Shown here piece by piece: positions 55,732 through 64,000 of a stretch of DNA of 64,000 bases. Origin of the DNA: Anaerolineae bacterium (lineage in GTDB: Bacteria > Chloroflexota > Anaerolineae > Aggregatilineales > J027); NCBI GenBank assembly GCA_021463865.1, contig JAJTXY010000009.1, positions 1-64,000 of the forward strand, read 5' to 3'. Each line of letters begins with the position of its first letter. The stretch's first letter is position 1. The notes beneath the pieces are model-generated. The model saw nothing but the letters and a program-made list of their open reading frames with translations. It was not told the origin of the DNA and ran no database searches. The translations under genes were made by a program, and so were the position numbers.

Positions 55732-56466
55732 TCACTTCACCGCACCATTACCCCGATGTTCATTGTGGTACGATGGCAGTAATTTGGTGTGCTCCTCAAA
55801 CGCTCTCAAACTGCTATCCACGTCTCCCCGAATAATGTCTTCGGTGATGCGCTCGTGATATGACCAGACCTCGCTGAGATAGGCCAAGTCCGCATATTTA
55901 TTCAGCTCAACTGCTTCATATGCTTCCCAATAGGCTTCGAGCAGACCGCGCACAAACACATTATCGAGACGGGAGAAAATGGTCAGATGAAATTCACGAT
56001 GTTCAGCATGGGGAATGCGGATAGGTGAACCACGCAGTTTCTCCCATGCGAGGGCCACCAATTGACGCAAACGCAATTTGTCCTCATCGGTCAGACGGGC
56101 CACCGCTTCATGCCAAAAAGACATCTCGACATGCTTCCGCAAGTCGCTGTATTCATCAAAAGCGGTGATGTCGCTGGCGAGTGCAAAAAAGAGGCTGAGG
56201 CGTACCGCCGACATAAAATTGTAGTCTTGGCGATGGATGCCTGTGCGCGGACGGACAGAAACCAACCCCATAACCCGCGCCACTTCTAATTGTTCGCGTA
56301 GTTTACTGACGCTGACATGCAGTTCGCTGCTCAATTGACCCAAAGCTGGAATGCGCGTATCGGCTTCTGGCTGACAACTGGCCTCTGCCAAATAATCCAA
56401 TAGCTCAGACTCCAGATTGAGATGTCTGGCTGTAACAGGTCGTTGGGGTGGAAGATTATGAATCAT
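55732..56466 (-). CDS. GntR-family (FadR/FCD-type) transcriptional regulator
   Basis: The 244-residue protein has an N-terminal winged helix (about residues 15-75; LSSELHVSVSKLREQLEVAR) and an all-helical FCD-type ligand domain with metal-site-like His residues in FHLTIFSRLD and SYHERITEDIIRGD. FCD regulators respond to carboxylic acids. It sits 105 bases upstream of korA on the same strand and may control korAB. The ATG at 56466 is given; a GTG at 56517 is an alternative start. A palindrome copy lies at 56660; the rest of the gap 56518-56786 holds nothing recognised. Confidence 0.82.
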   Translation of the reverse strand: MIHNLPPQRPVTARHLNLESELLDYLAEASCQPEADTRIPALGQLSSELHVSVSKLREQLEVARVMGLVSVRPRTGIHRQDYNFMSAVRLSLFFALASDITAFDEYSDLRKHVEMSFWHEAVARLTDEDKLRLRQLVALAWEKLRGSPIRIPHAEHREFHLTIFSRLDNVFVRGLLEAYWEAYEAVELNKYADLAYLSEVWSYHERITEDIIRGDVDSSLRAFEEHTKLLPSYHNEHRGNGAVK

Positions 56467-56659
56467 CTGATGAATCTGATTGATAGCATTATTCAGAGTA
56501 TATATATGGTAACACACCCCGCTTCATTTGTCTAGTTCGTACAAATAAACCGATGGGGATTCATAGAATATTCATTTTTAAGAAAGTGAAAATCAAAGCA
56601 AGTTGGACACGGGGATAATTGTTCCATCTGGTAAGTCATGCGGTAGAACATCCCCCCCT

Positions 56660-56688
56660 AGCCTCTCCCCATTGCATGGAGAAGGGAA
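56660..56688. repeat. Dispersed palindrome, copy 2
   Basis: Contains CTCCCCATTGCATGGAGA, identical in core to the copy at 50141. It lies in the 320-base gap between the GntR regulator and the lipoprotein gene. Confidence 0.6.
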
Positions 56689-56786
56689 TAAATTACCCGA
56701 TTATTTATGGGATGAGGCAATAAGCCGCCGTGCCGAATCTAGTTTGAAATGTAGGCCGTTGTGATTAAGCCCACTCTGTTATAGAA

Positions 56787-57563
56787 CTAGCTGGCTTCTT
56801 GAGTTGTCGAGGTGTCTTGCATGGTATCTGTCGCCCCCAAAATTTGGAAGGTGACTTGGGAGACCGATTGATTATTTGCCAATAGCTCGACAGTATACGT
56901 CCCGGCAGCCCAATCGGGGATATTGGCATTGTCGAGAGCATAATAAATACAGGTCTCGGGATAGACCGCATCACTCGTCCAGAACGCCGTATCTTGATTA
57001 ATCACCGAACCGTTTGAGGACACCCGAATGGAAAATTCAACACCCGACAGCACATTGCGAGCCACCGTCACAAAATAGATGACAGGCGCATCCGCCGCAA
57101 AGGTGGTTAATGAATCCGCCGCGCAGAAATCTGCCGTCAAGGTTGAGGCGGTGGTCGCTGTAACATAAGTACCGGTGCTATTATTGGTTGAGGCACCGGT
57201 TTGGGAAGTCGGCTGAGGGCCAGCCGGAACGCCGCCGTCGAGGGCTGGTGGAGTTGACCCAAAGGGTACATTCGGTAGGCCGGAACTGACAGGGTTATTG
57301 GAAATCGCGTTCACCGTAGCCCGCAGTTGATCACGTTCAACACTGACCTGTGTCGCCTGCTGCGCCAACAGCGAGGCATTATCGGCGGTGGCAATGAGGG
57401 CCACAATGGTTTCATTTTGGTTTTGCGCCACACCGACGGTTGCCCAAAGCGCCGTACTTTCGGCATTTTGTGTTGCTTTTTTGCTGGGGTCTTCAAACGC
57501 GGCACACGCTGTTAAAAATCCCATCACCACCAGCAAGCTACTCCAAATGGCAACACGCTTCAT
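56787..57563 (-). CDS. Lipoprotein of unknown function
   Basis: The 258-residue protein has a lipoprotein signal with the lipobox LTACA. A helical segment (about residues 20-90, Ala/Gln-rich) leads to a Pro/Thr/Ser-rich stretch and a C-terminal beta-rich domain with paired Cys residues (ADFCAADSL and PETCIYYALDN). The ATG at 57563 has GGGAGG six bases ahead. No homologue was recognised. The gap 57564-57792 has no other gene. Confidence 0.68.
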   Translation of the reverse strand: MKRVAIWSSLLVVMGFLTACAAFEDPSKKATQNAESTALWATVGVAQNQNETIVALIATADNASLLAQQATQVSVERDQLRATVNAISNNPVSSGLPNVPFGSTPPALDGGVPAGPQPTSQTGASTNNSTGTYVTATTASTLTADFCAADSLTTFAADAPVIYFVTVARNVLSGVEFSIRVSSNGSVINQDTAFWTSDAVYPETCIYYALDNANIPDWAAGTYTVELLANNQSVSQVTFQILGATDTMQDTSTTQEAS

Positions 57564-57792
57564 CCACATCCTCCCAGAAATCAAACGGTTAAGGCGGTAA
57601 GGGAAACTGTACCATTGAATAGTGCTGTTTTCTATGGCGTTTTTCCTGCTATTCCATGACTAAACTTCTAGTGATAAGAATATCGGCAATTTATCCAACG
57701 GCTAGATCAAGCGATAGTGATATAATGAACACATTATTTTTTCACTACAACAGTTTTATTATTTGTCGCCACCTGTTGGGAGTATATGGGCT

Positions 57793-58197
57793 ATGCGAAA
57801 TTACCAAATCTTAGATAAAGTTGTTCTGGAACCCGATAACGTATTGCGCCTCACCACCGCAGAGGAAAACCCCGATCAGCCAATTTTAGCCATGAGTCGT
57901 GAAGGCTCGTTTGTCAGCATTTCTGCCAGCTTTGGGCCGCTCGAATTGGCACTGCGGTTACAGTATAGTGAACTCGTGCGCCGTCTCAAAAATCTTTATC
58001 CAGTTCCGGGACTTGCCACCACCCGTCAGGTTGGCACGGGCAATTCGTATATGGCATTGGGCCTTACCAAAGATAACCGCCTTGTAATGCGCCCCTCCAT
58101 TGTAGCCGACGCCAGTGGACATATTACGTTTAACTTGGTGGCCTCGACGGAAGTCTATCAAACGCTCCGCAAGTGGTTAGACGTAGACAGCGAATAG
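57793..58197 (+). CDS. Unknown small protein of 134 residues
   Basis: The sequence is mixed alpha/beta with no signal peptide or membrane helix; segments LGLTKDNRLVMRPSIVAD and YSELVRRLKNLYP are regular. GGGAG lies ten bases before the ATG at 57793. Two perfect hairpins follow the stop. No family was recognised. Confidence 0.55.
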   Translation: MRNYQILDKVVLEPDNVLRLTTAEENPDQPILAMSREGSFVSISASFGPLELALRLQYSELVRRLKNLYPVPGLATTRQVGTGNSYMALGLTKDNRLVMRPSIVADASGHITFNLVASTEVYQTLRKWLDVDSE

Positions 58198-58226
58198 AAT
58201 ATAGCAACTTGACCCTCCCACCAATC

Positions 58227-58267
58227 GGCACGTTATTTGAGCGCATCAAACAGAATAACGTGCCTTT
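58227..58267 (+). terminator. Terminator-like hairpin with 11-base stem
   Basis: GGCACGTTATT (58227-58237) pairs with AATAACGTGCC (58254-58264), followed by TTT. It lies 29 bases after the unknown gene and 130 bases before gcvH. Confidence 0.6.
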
Positions 58268-58299
58268 CACATGCAACTTAGCTGAAAATTGCATGTGAA
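58266..58299 (+). other. Second perfect stem-loop upstream of gcvH
   Basis: TTCACATGCAA (58266-58276) pairs perfectly with TTGCATGTGAA (58289-58299), directly after the first hairpin. No T tract follows. It may be a processing or regulatory hairpin. No glycine riboswitch consensus was seen in the rest of the gcvH leader. Confidence 0.55.
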
Positions 58300-58394
58300 T
58301 TGAAACTCGCCACTCCCCCACTCTAGCGTTATACTTCTACTACAAGATTGACAAATCATCCTATTTTTTCACGGTTGAAAGGACTTGTCTTCTC

Positions 58395-58787
58395 ATGGCT
58401 AATTGGAAAACGCCAGAAGATTTGAAGTACGCCAAAAGTGACGAATGGTTCCGCGTCGAAGGTGATGTGGTAACAATTGGTATCAGTGATTATGCCCAAG
58501 ACCAACTCTCCGATATTGTTTATGTTGAATTGCCCGATGTTGGCACAACCCTCAGCGCGGGTGGCTCGGTTGGGGTCGTCGAAAGTGTCAAGGCCGCTTC
58601 CGATGTCTACACCGTAGTGGGTGGTGAAGTCATCGAGGTCAACAGCCAACTTGAAAAAGAACCTGAATCGGTCAACAGTGACCCCTTTGGTAAGGGCTGG
58701 TTTGTTAAATTACGGGTTAAAGACCTCAGCCCGCTGAATGGTTTGATGAACGCCGCCGCCTACATTGAGTATTGCAGTTCCCGCTAA
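58395..58787 (+). CDS. gcvH: Glycine cleavage system H protein
   Basis: GcvH carries the methylamine group of glycine on a lipoyl arm between the P, T and L proteins. The 130-residue protein is normal in length and has the lipoyl Lys66 in VVESVKAASDVY. It is followed directly by gcvPA and gcvPB; gcvT and the L protein are not in the window. Identification is confident. Confidence 0.96.
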   Translation: MANWKTPEDLKYAKSDEWFRVEGDVVTIGISDYAQDQLSDIVYVELPDVGTTLSAGGSVGVVESVKAASDVYTVVGGEVIEVNSQLEKEPESVNSDPFGKGWFVKLRVKDLSPLNGLMNAAAYIEYCSSR

Positions 58788-58855
58788 GTTTTCTGGGGAT
58801 GGGTCAATTTAGCCCATCCTTTATATTCCACATCAGAGGTAGGTTTCACACACAC

Positions 58856-60235
58856 ATGAGCTACATTCCACATACGGATGCTGACCGCGAGGCTATGCTC
58901 AAAGCAATTGGCGTAGACTCGATTGAGGCGTTATTTGACGCCGTCCCGGAGAAGCACCGCTTCCCCACTCTTGATTTACCCGACCCGATGACCGAGATGG
59001 AAATTGCCGCCGAGATGGAGGCCCTTAGCCGCTTTAATGTCTCGGCCAGCGACTATGCCATTTTCCTCGGTGCAGGGGCTTATCATCACTATATCCCGTC
59101 GCTGGTTAATCATATGCTGCTGCGCGGTGAATTTTATACCGCCTACACACCGTATCAGCCGGAGGTGAGTCAAGGCACGTTGCAGGCCATTTTTGAATTT
59201 CAGACGATGATTTCACGCCTGACAGGGATGGACGCGGCGAATGCCAGTCATTATGATGGTGCGACAGCCCTTGCTGAAGCCGTAACAGTGGCGATGGCAA
59301 CCCACCGTGACAAACGCCAAAAAGTCATTTTTTCACCGACCATCCACCCACATTACCGCGAAGTCGCCCGTACCTATCATCAGAACCGTTCGGTCAAGTT
59401 TTCGGGTGATCGAAGTGGGACTGCGACGATGGTTGATCTAGCCGATATGATTGATGACAACACCGCCATGATCGCCGTGCAATACCCCAATTTCTTTGGA
59501 CAGATCGAGGATTACACGGAAATCATCAAGGCGGCCCGCGCACATGGCACGTTGGTGTGTATCGTAACCGACCCGGTGGCCTGCGCCCTGCTCAAATCCC
59601 CCGGTGAACTTGGGGCAGATATTGTGGTGGGTGAAGGGCAAGGCTTGGGTATCCCGATGAGTTTTGGCGGGCCATATCTCGGCTTCTTCGCGGTGAAAAA
59701 TGAGCATGTGCGCCGGATCGCGGGCCGGATCGTCGGTGAGACAGTAGATGGCGATGGTCGCCGCGCATTTGTGATGACCCTGCGTCCCCGTGAACAGGAC
59801 ATCCGGCGTGAAAAAGCATCCAGCAACATCTGTACCAATCAGGGTTTGATGGCGCTGGCAGCATGTGTCCACATGACCGCGATGGGTAAACAGGGAATGC
59901 GCCGCGTGGCCGAATTGTGCTGGCACAAAGCGCACTATGCCGCGCAGGAAATCGGCAAATTGAAGGGGTTCAGTGTAGACACCACCCGTCCGTTCTTTAA
60001 GGAATTTGTCGTCACCTGCCCGAAGCCCGTCAGTGAAATCAACGATGAATTGATTTATCACTTTGGCATCATCGGCGGGTACGATCTGGGCAAGGACTTC
60101 CCCACCCGCGAAAACCAAATGCTGCTGTGCGTGACCGAAATGAACAGCAAAGACGAAATTGACATGCTGGTAGCAGGCCTGCGGGCAATTGCTGCGGGTG
60201 AGCTTCACGATGGCGATCACCATCACCATCATTGA
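58856..60235 (+). CDS. gcvPA: Glycine dehydrogenase (decarboxylating) subunit 1
   Basis: This is the N-terminal half of the P protein, which decarboxylates glycine and passes the methylamine to GcvH. The 459-residue protein starts MSYIPHTDADREAML and has the typical GAYHHYIPSLVNH, ASHYDGATALAEAV and SNICTNQGLMALA motifs. The ATG at 58856 is used because family sequence begins there; an upstream open frame overlaps gcvH. It ends with a natural His-rich tail (GDHHHHH). Part of the gcvH-gcvPA-gcvPB operon. Confidence 0.95.
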   Translation: MSYIPHTDADREAMLKAIGVDSIEALFDAVPEKHRFPTLDLPDPMTEMEIAAEMEALSRFNVSASDYAIFLGAGAYHHYIPSLVNHMLLRGEFYTAYTPYQPEVSQGTLQAIFEFQTMISRLTGMDAANASHYDGATALAEAVTVAMATHRDKRQKVIFSPTIHPHYREVARTYHQNRSVKFSGDRSGTATMVDLADMIDDNTAMIAVQYPNFFGQIEDYTEIIKAARAHGTLVCIVTDPVACALLKSPGELGADIVVGEGQGLGIPMSFGGPYLGFFAVKNEHVRRIAGRIVGETVDGDGRRAFVMTLRPREQDIRREKASSNICTNQGLMALAACVHMTAMGKQGMRRVAELCWHKAHYAAQEIGKLKGFSVDTTRPFFKEFVVTCPKPVSEINDELIYHFGIIGGYDLGKDFPTRENQMLLCVTEMNSKDEIDMLVAGLRAIAAGELHDGDHHHHH

Positions 60236-60255
60236 TAAGGGATACTAAAATACAA

Positions 60256-61773
60256 ATGGAAAACTCAACACCTCAACCACTCGAAAAAACGAGTTATGAA
60301 CTTAGTCAACCCGGACGGCAGGGCATCCGTTTGCCTGATCCCGATGTGCCGTTGACCGATATTCCCGCAGATTTGTGCCGTGCCGATCTCGATTTCCCCG
60401 AAATGGGTGAACTCGACGTGGTGCGCCATTTCATTAAACTCAGTGGGTTCAATTATTCGATTGACAAGGGCTTCTATCCGCTGGGGTCGTGTACGATGAA
60501 ATACAACCCCAAGATTAATGAAGATATGGCTCGCCTACCCGGTTTTGCGCATGTCCACCCGCTACAAAGTCAGGGGACGACGCAGGGTGCTTTGGCCCTG
60601 ATGTACCGTTTGCAGGAATGGCTGTGCGAAATTAGCGGATTTGATGCGGTCAGTATTCAGCCTGCTGCTGGCGCACATGGCGAATTTGCAGGTATCTTGA
60701 TGATCCGCAAATATCACATTGATCGAGGGGATGTGAAACGCACCAAAATCCTTGTGCCGGACAGCGCACATGGCACCAACCCCGCCACCACCTCGATGGC
60801 GGGATTGCAGGCGATTGAACTGCCCTCCGACAAAAACGGGGATGTAGACCTCGACGTGCTGCGGAAAGCCTGTGAACAACACAAAGAAGAACTGGCGGGC
60901 ATGATGATTACCGTGCCCAGCACCCTCGGCGTGTTTGAAGAACACATTGTCGAAATCATCAAGATTGTGCATGAGGCAGGCGGTCTGATGTACATGGATG
61001 GGGCGAACATGAACGCCTTGTTGGGAGTCGCCAAACCGGGCGAACTCGGCTTTGATGTGATGCACTATAACTTGCACAAGACGTTCTCCACGCCGCATGG
61101 TGGGGGTGGCCCCGGCAGTGGCCCAGTGGTTTGCAATGAAAAACTCGCGCCCTTCCGACCCGGCCCGGTGGTCGAGATTATTGAAGAACCCCAAGACGAA
61201 GACGATGCCCCACTGTATGGGTGGGTCATGCCAGATAAGTCTATTGGTCGCTTGAAGGCGTTTCATGGGAATTTTGGGATGCACGTCCGCGCCTATGCTT
61301 ATATCTCAGCGTATGGCAGCGATTTGCCCAAAGTCACCCATTATGCCGTCCTCAATGCCAATTATATCCGCGCCCGCCTGAAGGGGACGTATTTGATGCC
61401 CTTCGACCGGATGTGTGGTCATGAATTGGTGGTGAATGGGCATTGGCCGGAAAAAGCACCGGGGGTTCATGCGCTGGATATTTCCAAGCGGCTAATGGAT
61501 TACAATTTCCACCCACCAACCAACTATTTCCCGTTGATTGTGCCGGAAGCACTGTTGATTGAGCCGACGGAAACCGAAAGCAAAGAAGTATTGGATAGTT
61601 TTATCGAGGCCATGCTGAAAATTGCGGAGGAGGCCCAAAACAATCCTGACCTGCTGCACAGCGCCCCGCATATCACCCCAGTGAAGCGGGTGGACGAGGT
61701 GAAAGCGGCGAAGGATTTGGTGCTGTGTTGCCGCCCAACTCAACTCGAATCGGTTGAAGCAGCCGCAAAATAG
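60256..61773 (+). CDS. gcvPB: Glycine dehydrogenase (decarboxylating) subunit 2
   Basis: This is the PLP-binding half of the P protein and works as a complex with GcvPA. The 505-residue protein has the PLP Lys in NLHKTFSTPHGGGGPG, GSCTMKYNPKIN and PDSAHGTNPATTSMAG. The ATG at 60256 is used; an in-frame TTG at 60232 overlaps the gcvPA stop. A strong terminator follows at 61788, ending the operon. Identification is confident. Confidence 0.95.
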   Translation: MENSTPQPLEKTSYELSQPGRQGIRLPDPDVPLTDIPADLCRADLDFPEMGELDVVRHFIKLSGFNYSIDKGFYPLGSCTMKYNPKINEDMARLPGFAHVHPLQSQGTTQGALALMYRLQEWLCEISGFDAVSIQPAAGAHGEFAGILMIRKYHIDRGDVKRTKILVPDSAHGTNPATTSMAGLQAIELPSDKNGDVDLDVLRKACEQHKEELAGMMITVPSTLGVFEEHIVEIIKIVHEAGGLMYMDGANMNALLGVAKPGELGFDVMHYNLHKTFSTPHGGGGPGSGPVVCNEKLAPFRPGPVVEIIEEPQDEDDAPLYGWVMPDKSIGRLKAFHGNFGMHVRAYAYISAYGSDLPKVTHYAVLNANYIRARLKGTYLMPFDRMCGHELVVNGHWPEKAPGVHALDISKRLMDYNFHPPTNYFPLIVPEALLIEPTETESKEVLDSFIEAMLKIAEEAQNNPDLLHSAPHITPVKRVDEVKAAKDLVLCCRPTQLESVEAAAK

Positions 61774-61787
61774 AGACCAGTCAATAC

Positions 61788-61820
61788 GAAGGCGAGACAC
61801 CCACTCGCCTTCTTGTTTTT
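61788..61820 (+). terminator. Intrinsic terminator of the gcv operon
   Basis: A perfect nine-base stem GAAGGCGAG/CTCGCCTTC with a seven-base loop is followed by TTGTTTTTT. It abuts the stop of the convergent kinase gene. Confidence 0.9.
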
Positions 61821-64000
61821 TAGGTTGGCAGGGGCAGCAGTATATTAAACACACTGCCGCTGCCCAATTCACTTTCGGCCCAAATCGCCCCATGATGGCG
61901 CTCGACAATTTCCTTCGCAATCGTCAGGCCCAGCCCTGTGCCGCTCACCTTGCCTTCGCTAGCACGGAAGAAGGGATCAAAGACATGTTCCAATTGTTCG
62001 GCGGCAATGCCCGGCCCAGTATCATGCACTTGAATCAATACGTGGGTCTCGTGTAGGCTGACACTCACCGTAATGATGCCATGCTCAGGGGTATAGCTGA
62101 TGGCGTTCACGACCACGTTGGTGATAACTTGGTGCATCCGTTTGGGGTCTAAATGGAGAGTGAGCGGGCCATCCGGGAGTACACGCACCAACTGGATAGA
62201 CTTGCGATTGGCGTCTATTTGCTGGTCATCGAGTACCTCTTTAATCAGCCTCACCAGATCAGTAGGGGCAGGCTCAAATGGAATAATCCCCCGTTCAAAT
62301 CGAGAGACATTCAACAAGTCTTCGACCAAGCTAATCATGCGTTCAGTGGTACGTTCAATCACATCCACATGAGCATCGAGTTTTTCCGGTTGGCGGCGCA
62401 ATAGGTACAAGCGCGTTTTCAGATTTGCCAGCGGGGTGCGGAGTTCGTGGGAGGCATTGGCGACAAAACGGCTCTTTTGAGCTTCGAGGGCCTTCTCTTG
62501 ACTAATGTCGCGCACTAACATTAACTGCCAGTGCATGGGACTATCCTGTATACCAGATGAAGTGCTGGTAAGGGCTATTTCAAGCTCAGTGCCATCGCGT
62601 CGGAGAAGGGTCAATTGGACACGCTGAATTTTTCGGTCAGATAATTTCTGATCGGTATAACCCCCGTTGAAACGACTGTAGGCACTTAGCAAAAGTTGTT
62701 CTTCGCCCTCTGGGCCGAACAGTTCCCGAATCAACTCACCGATTGGGCGACCTACGAGTTCGGAGACAGACAATCCAGTCAGCAGACAGACCGCATTGTT
62801 TACAAACTGCACCTGCGATATTTGACTGGTTCGATCATATTCACTGTAGATTACCCCCTCGCCCATCGCGTCCAAAATAGCTTCAAGTTGTGCCCGTTCG
62901 CGCTGTAACTGGACGGTGCGTTCAATTACCCGCTCTTCCTGAACAGCGGCTTCATGTTCAACGCCTTCGAGCAACCGCGCATTTTCCATCACAATCGAAA
63001 TCTGGTTGGCTAGGGTTTCCAAAACAGGCTTGTGCTGGGGGCCATAAAAGTCTGGTTGGGTGTGATCAAGGGAAAAATAGCCAATGACCTCCCCCATACT
63101 GACAATCGGAGCTACCACCCATGAACGAATCCATTCAAAGGCTTCGATTCGGAGGTCTTGGCCTTCATAAGGGAGTCTGGAAATAATAATCACCTGTGGG
63201 TTTTGCTTCAGCCGATTGATGATGTCACTATCATCTTCGGTAAACACGGAGGCATAGGCCTCCTCCTCCACCCCAAAACGGTCATAGCCCACCCCAACCG
63301 AAAGTCGCCATTCATGCTCACGTTTCATCCAAACGCCAGCCGCATCATAGGGCACCACACGCGCGACCTGTTCCAATATCTTGGGCAAAATTTCTTGTTG
63401 ATGCAACGACCCGGTGAGGACAATCCCAATGTCACGCAGGGTATCAGCCAAAACCCGCTGCTGACGTTCAGATTCATAGAGTTGGGCATTGTGAATGGCG
63501 ATGCCCACTTGATCAGCAAAAGCCACCAAGCGGTCAGCATCTTTCTGTTTGAAAAAACCCACCGTTCGGCTGTCGAGATTCAAAAACCCGATCATGTTGC
63601 CTTCACGTCGGATGGGGGTGCTTACATAAGACCGGATCCAAGAGAGATAAGGCATATCGAACCAACTGTCGAGCACCCTGACGTCGGCTACAATGGTCGG
63701 AAGTCCGGTCTCAAACATCTGGCGCAAGTGTTCGGCTTCGATAAAATGCAGGCGGCTATTTTGGACATATTCAAGCTCTTGGGTGCTATAGCCATTGGCT
63801 CGCACAACCGTCACACTGGCATTATCGGGATTAATCAGCATGATATTGGCAGCATCATGCGGAACTACACGGGCAATATACAGCAAAATTTGACCGAGGA
63901 CTTCGCTTAAATCAAGGGTGCGGCTTATGGCGGTGTTGGCGTCGCGCAGGGCCTCGGCAAAAAGCCGTTGGTCACGTTCTAGCTCAAAAAGTCGGGCATT
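61820..64000 (-). CDS. Multi-GAF/PAS sensor histidine kinase (5' end outside window)
   Basis: The visible 726 residues run in one open frame to the window edge, so the N-terminus is missing. At least two GAF domains are seen (TLDLSEVLGQILLYIARVV; then ALTGSLHQQ-like ILPKILEQVARVVPYDAA), followed by PAS (ILDAMGEGVIYSE), HisKA with the phospho-His in ANASHELRTPLANL and a HATPase with ITNVVVNAISYTPE, DTGPGIAAEQ, GTGLGLTIAKEI. A coiled linker precedes the PAS domain. No membrane helix is seen in this part. No regulator is adjacent. Confidence 0.92.
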   Translation of the reverse strand, partial: NARLFELERDQRLFAEALRDANTAISRTLDLSEVLGQILLYIARVVPHDAANIMLINPDNASVTVVRANGYSTQELEYVQNSRLHFIEAEHLRQMFETGLPTIVADVRVLDSWFDMPYLSWIRSYVSTPIRREGNMIGFLNLDSRTVGFFKQKDADRLVAFADQVGIAIHNAQLYESERQQRVLADTLRDIGIVLTGSLHQQEILPKILEQVARVVPYDAAGVWMKREHEWRLSVGVGYDRFGVEEEAYASVFTEDDSDIINRLKQNPQVIIISRLPYEGQDLRIEAFEWIRSWVVAPIVSMGEVIGYFSLDHTQPDFYGPQHKPVLETLANQISIVMENARLLEGVEHEAAVQEERVIERTVQLQRERAQLEAILDAMGEGVIYSEYDRTSQISQVQFVNNAVCLLTGLSVSELVGRPIGELIRELFGPEGEEQLLLSAYSRFNGGYTDQKLSDRKIQRVQLTLLRRDGTELEIALTSTSSGIQDSPMHWQLMLVRDISQEKALEAQKSRFVANASHELRTPLANLKTRLYLLRRQPEKLDAHVDVIERTTERMISLVEDLLNVSRFERGIIPFEPAPTDLVRLIKEVLDDQQIDANRKSIQLVRVLPDGPLTLHLDPKRMHQVITNVVVNAISYTPEHGIITVSVSLHETHVLIQVHDTGPGIAAEQLEHVFDPFFRASEGKVSGTGLGLTIAKEIVERHHGAIWAESELGSGSVFNILLPLPT

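Noticed and set aside
58300..58394. Glycine riboswitch before gcvH
   Set aside because: The conserved riboswitch segments were not found; only simple hairpins and a TTGACA without a matching -10 box are visible.
59438..60232. Long minus-strand open frame opposite gcvPA
   Set aside because: Antisense shadow of gcvPA; composition and motif content do not support coding.
60562..61284. Minus-strand open frame opposite gcvPB
   Set aside because: Antisense shadow of gcvPB with no independent support.
63158..63910. Plus-strand open frame opposite the terminal sensor kinase
   Set aside because: Antisense to a clear GAF-domain coding region, with no start signal.
1..64000. tRNA, rRNA, CRISPR arrays, prophage or intact IS elements
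   Set aside because: No cloverleaf-like T-loop motif, regular repeat array, integrase or intact transposase was recognised by reading; a covariance-model scan would be needed to exclude small RNAs.

Overview
The window looks like a chromosomal segment of an uncultivated or environmental Chloroflexota bacterium, most likely of the class Anaerolineae. This is an inference from gene style, not from a marker gene: long GT-C type membrane glycosyltransferases with a soluble beta-rich tail, DUF3662-FHA and CpXC proteins, many secreted beta-propeller and SH3 proteins, a split glycine decarboxylase (gcvPA/gcvPB), ATP-type PckA and a ferredoxin-linked 2-oxoacid oxidoreductase. No rRNA, tRNA, CRISPR array, intact insertion sequence or prophage was found. 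Genes are tightly packed on both strands, with many 4-base start/stop overlaps and several GTG and TTG starts.

Layout. 0-8.7 kb: the end of a copper monooxygenase-like gene, a TPR protein, a YdjC/ChbG-type deacetylase, an unknown acidic protein, malate dehydrogenase, a formate/nitrite channel, a helix-hairpin-helix membrane protein, an aldo/keto reductase and fmt. 8.8-17.6 kb: a co-directional run of recJ, a secreted glycosidase-like protein, two GT-C type membrane proteins, a DUF1385 protein and a GNAT acetyltransferase. 17.6-21.8 kb (minus strand): a B-box membrane protein, a TPR protein and a TIR / degenerate CHAT-like / NB-ARC protein. 21.9-32.4 kb: a small cytochrome c, an SDR, a two-component pair, a beta-propeller lipoprotein, a broken small gene, two FHA proteins, a GAF/PAS histidine kinase, a CpXC protein and adenosine deaminase. 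32.4-44.5 kb: a class B PBP-like protein with all three catalytic motifs altered next to FtsW/RodA, MTA phosphorylase, an M23 protein, a class III aminotransferase, a response regulator, mutS and a degenerate REP-associated transposase. 44.6-50.1 kb: secreted or membrane-anchored proteins (MA-like metallopeptidase, orphan solute-binding protein, SH3 protein, beta-propeller). 50.2-64 kb: pckA, a histidine phosphatase, korAB with a GntR regulator, a lipoprotein, gcvH-gcvPA-gcvPB and a large sensor kinase that runs off the window.

How the genes may work together. Mdh, PckA, KorAB and the glycine cleavage P/H proteins point to flexible organic-acid and amino-acid metabolism with ferredoxin. Add and MtnP salvage purine nucleosides. 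Two response regulators, three histidine kinases, two FHA proteins and a GntR regulator give a dense signalling complement. The least conventional loci are the TIR/CHAT-like/NB-ARC plus TPR pair (a candidate defence or cell-death module), the apparently inactive PBP paired with a SEDS protein, and the HUH-less RAYT-like protein in a segment that also carries short dispersed palindromes.
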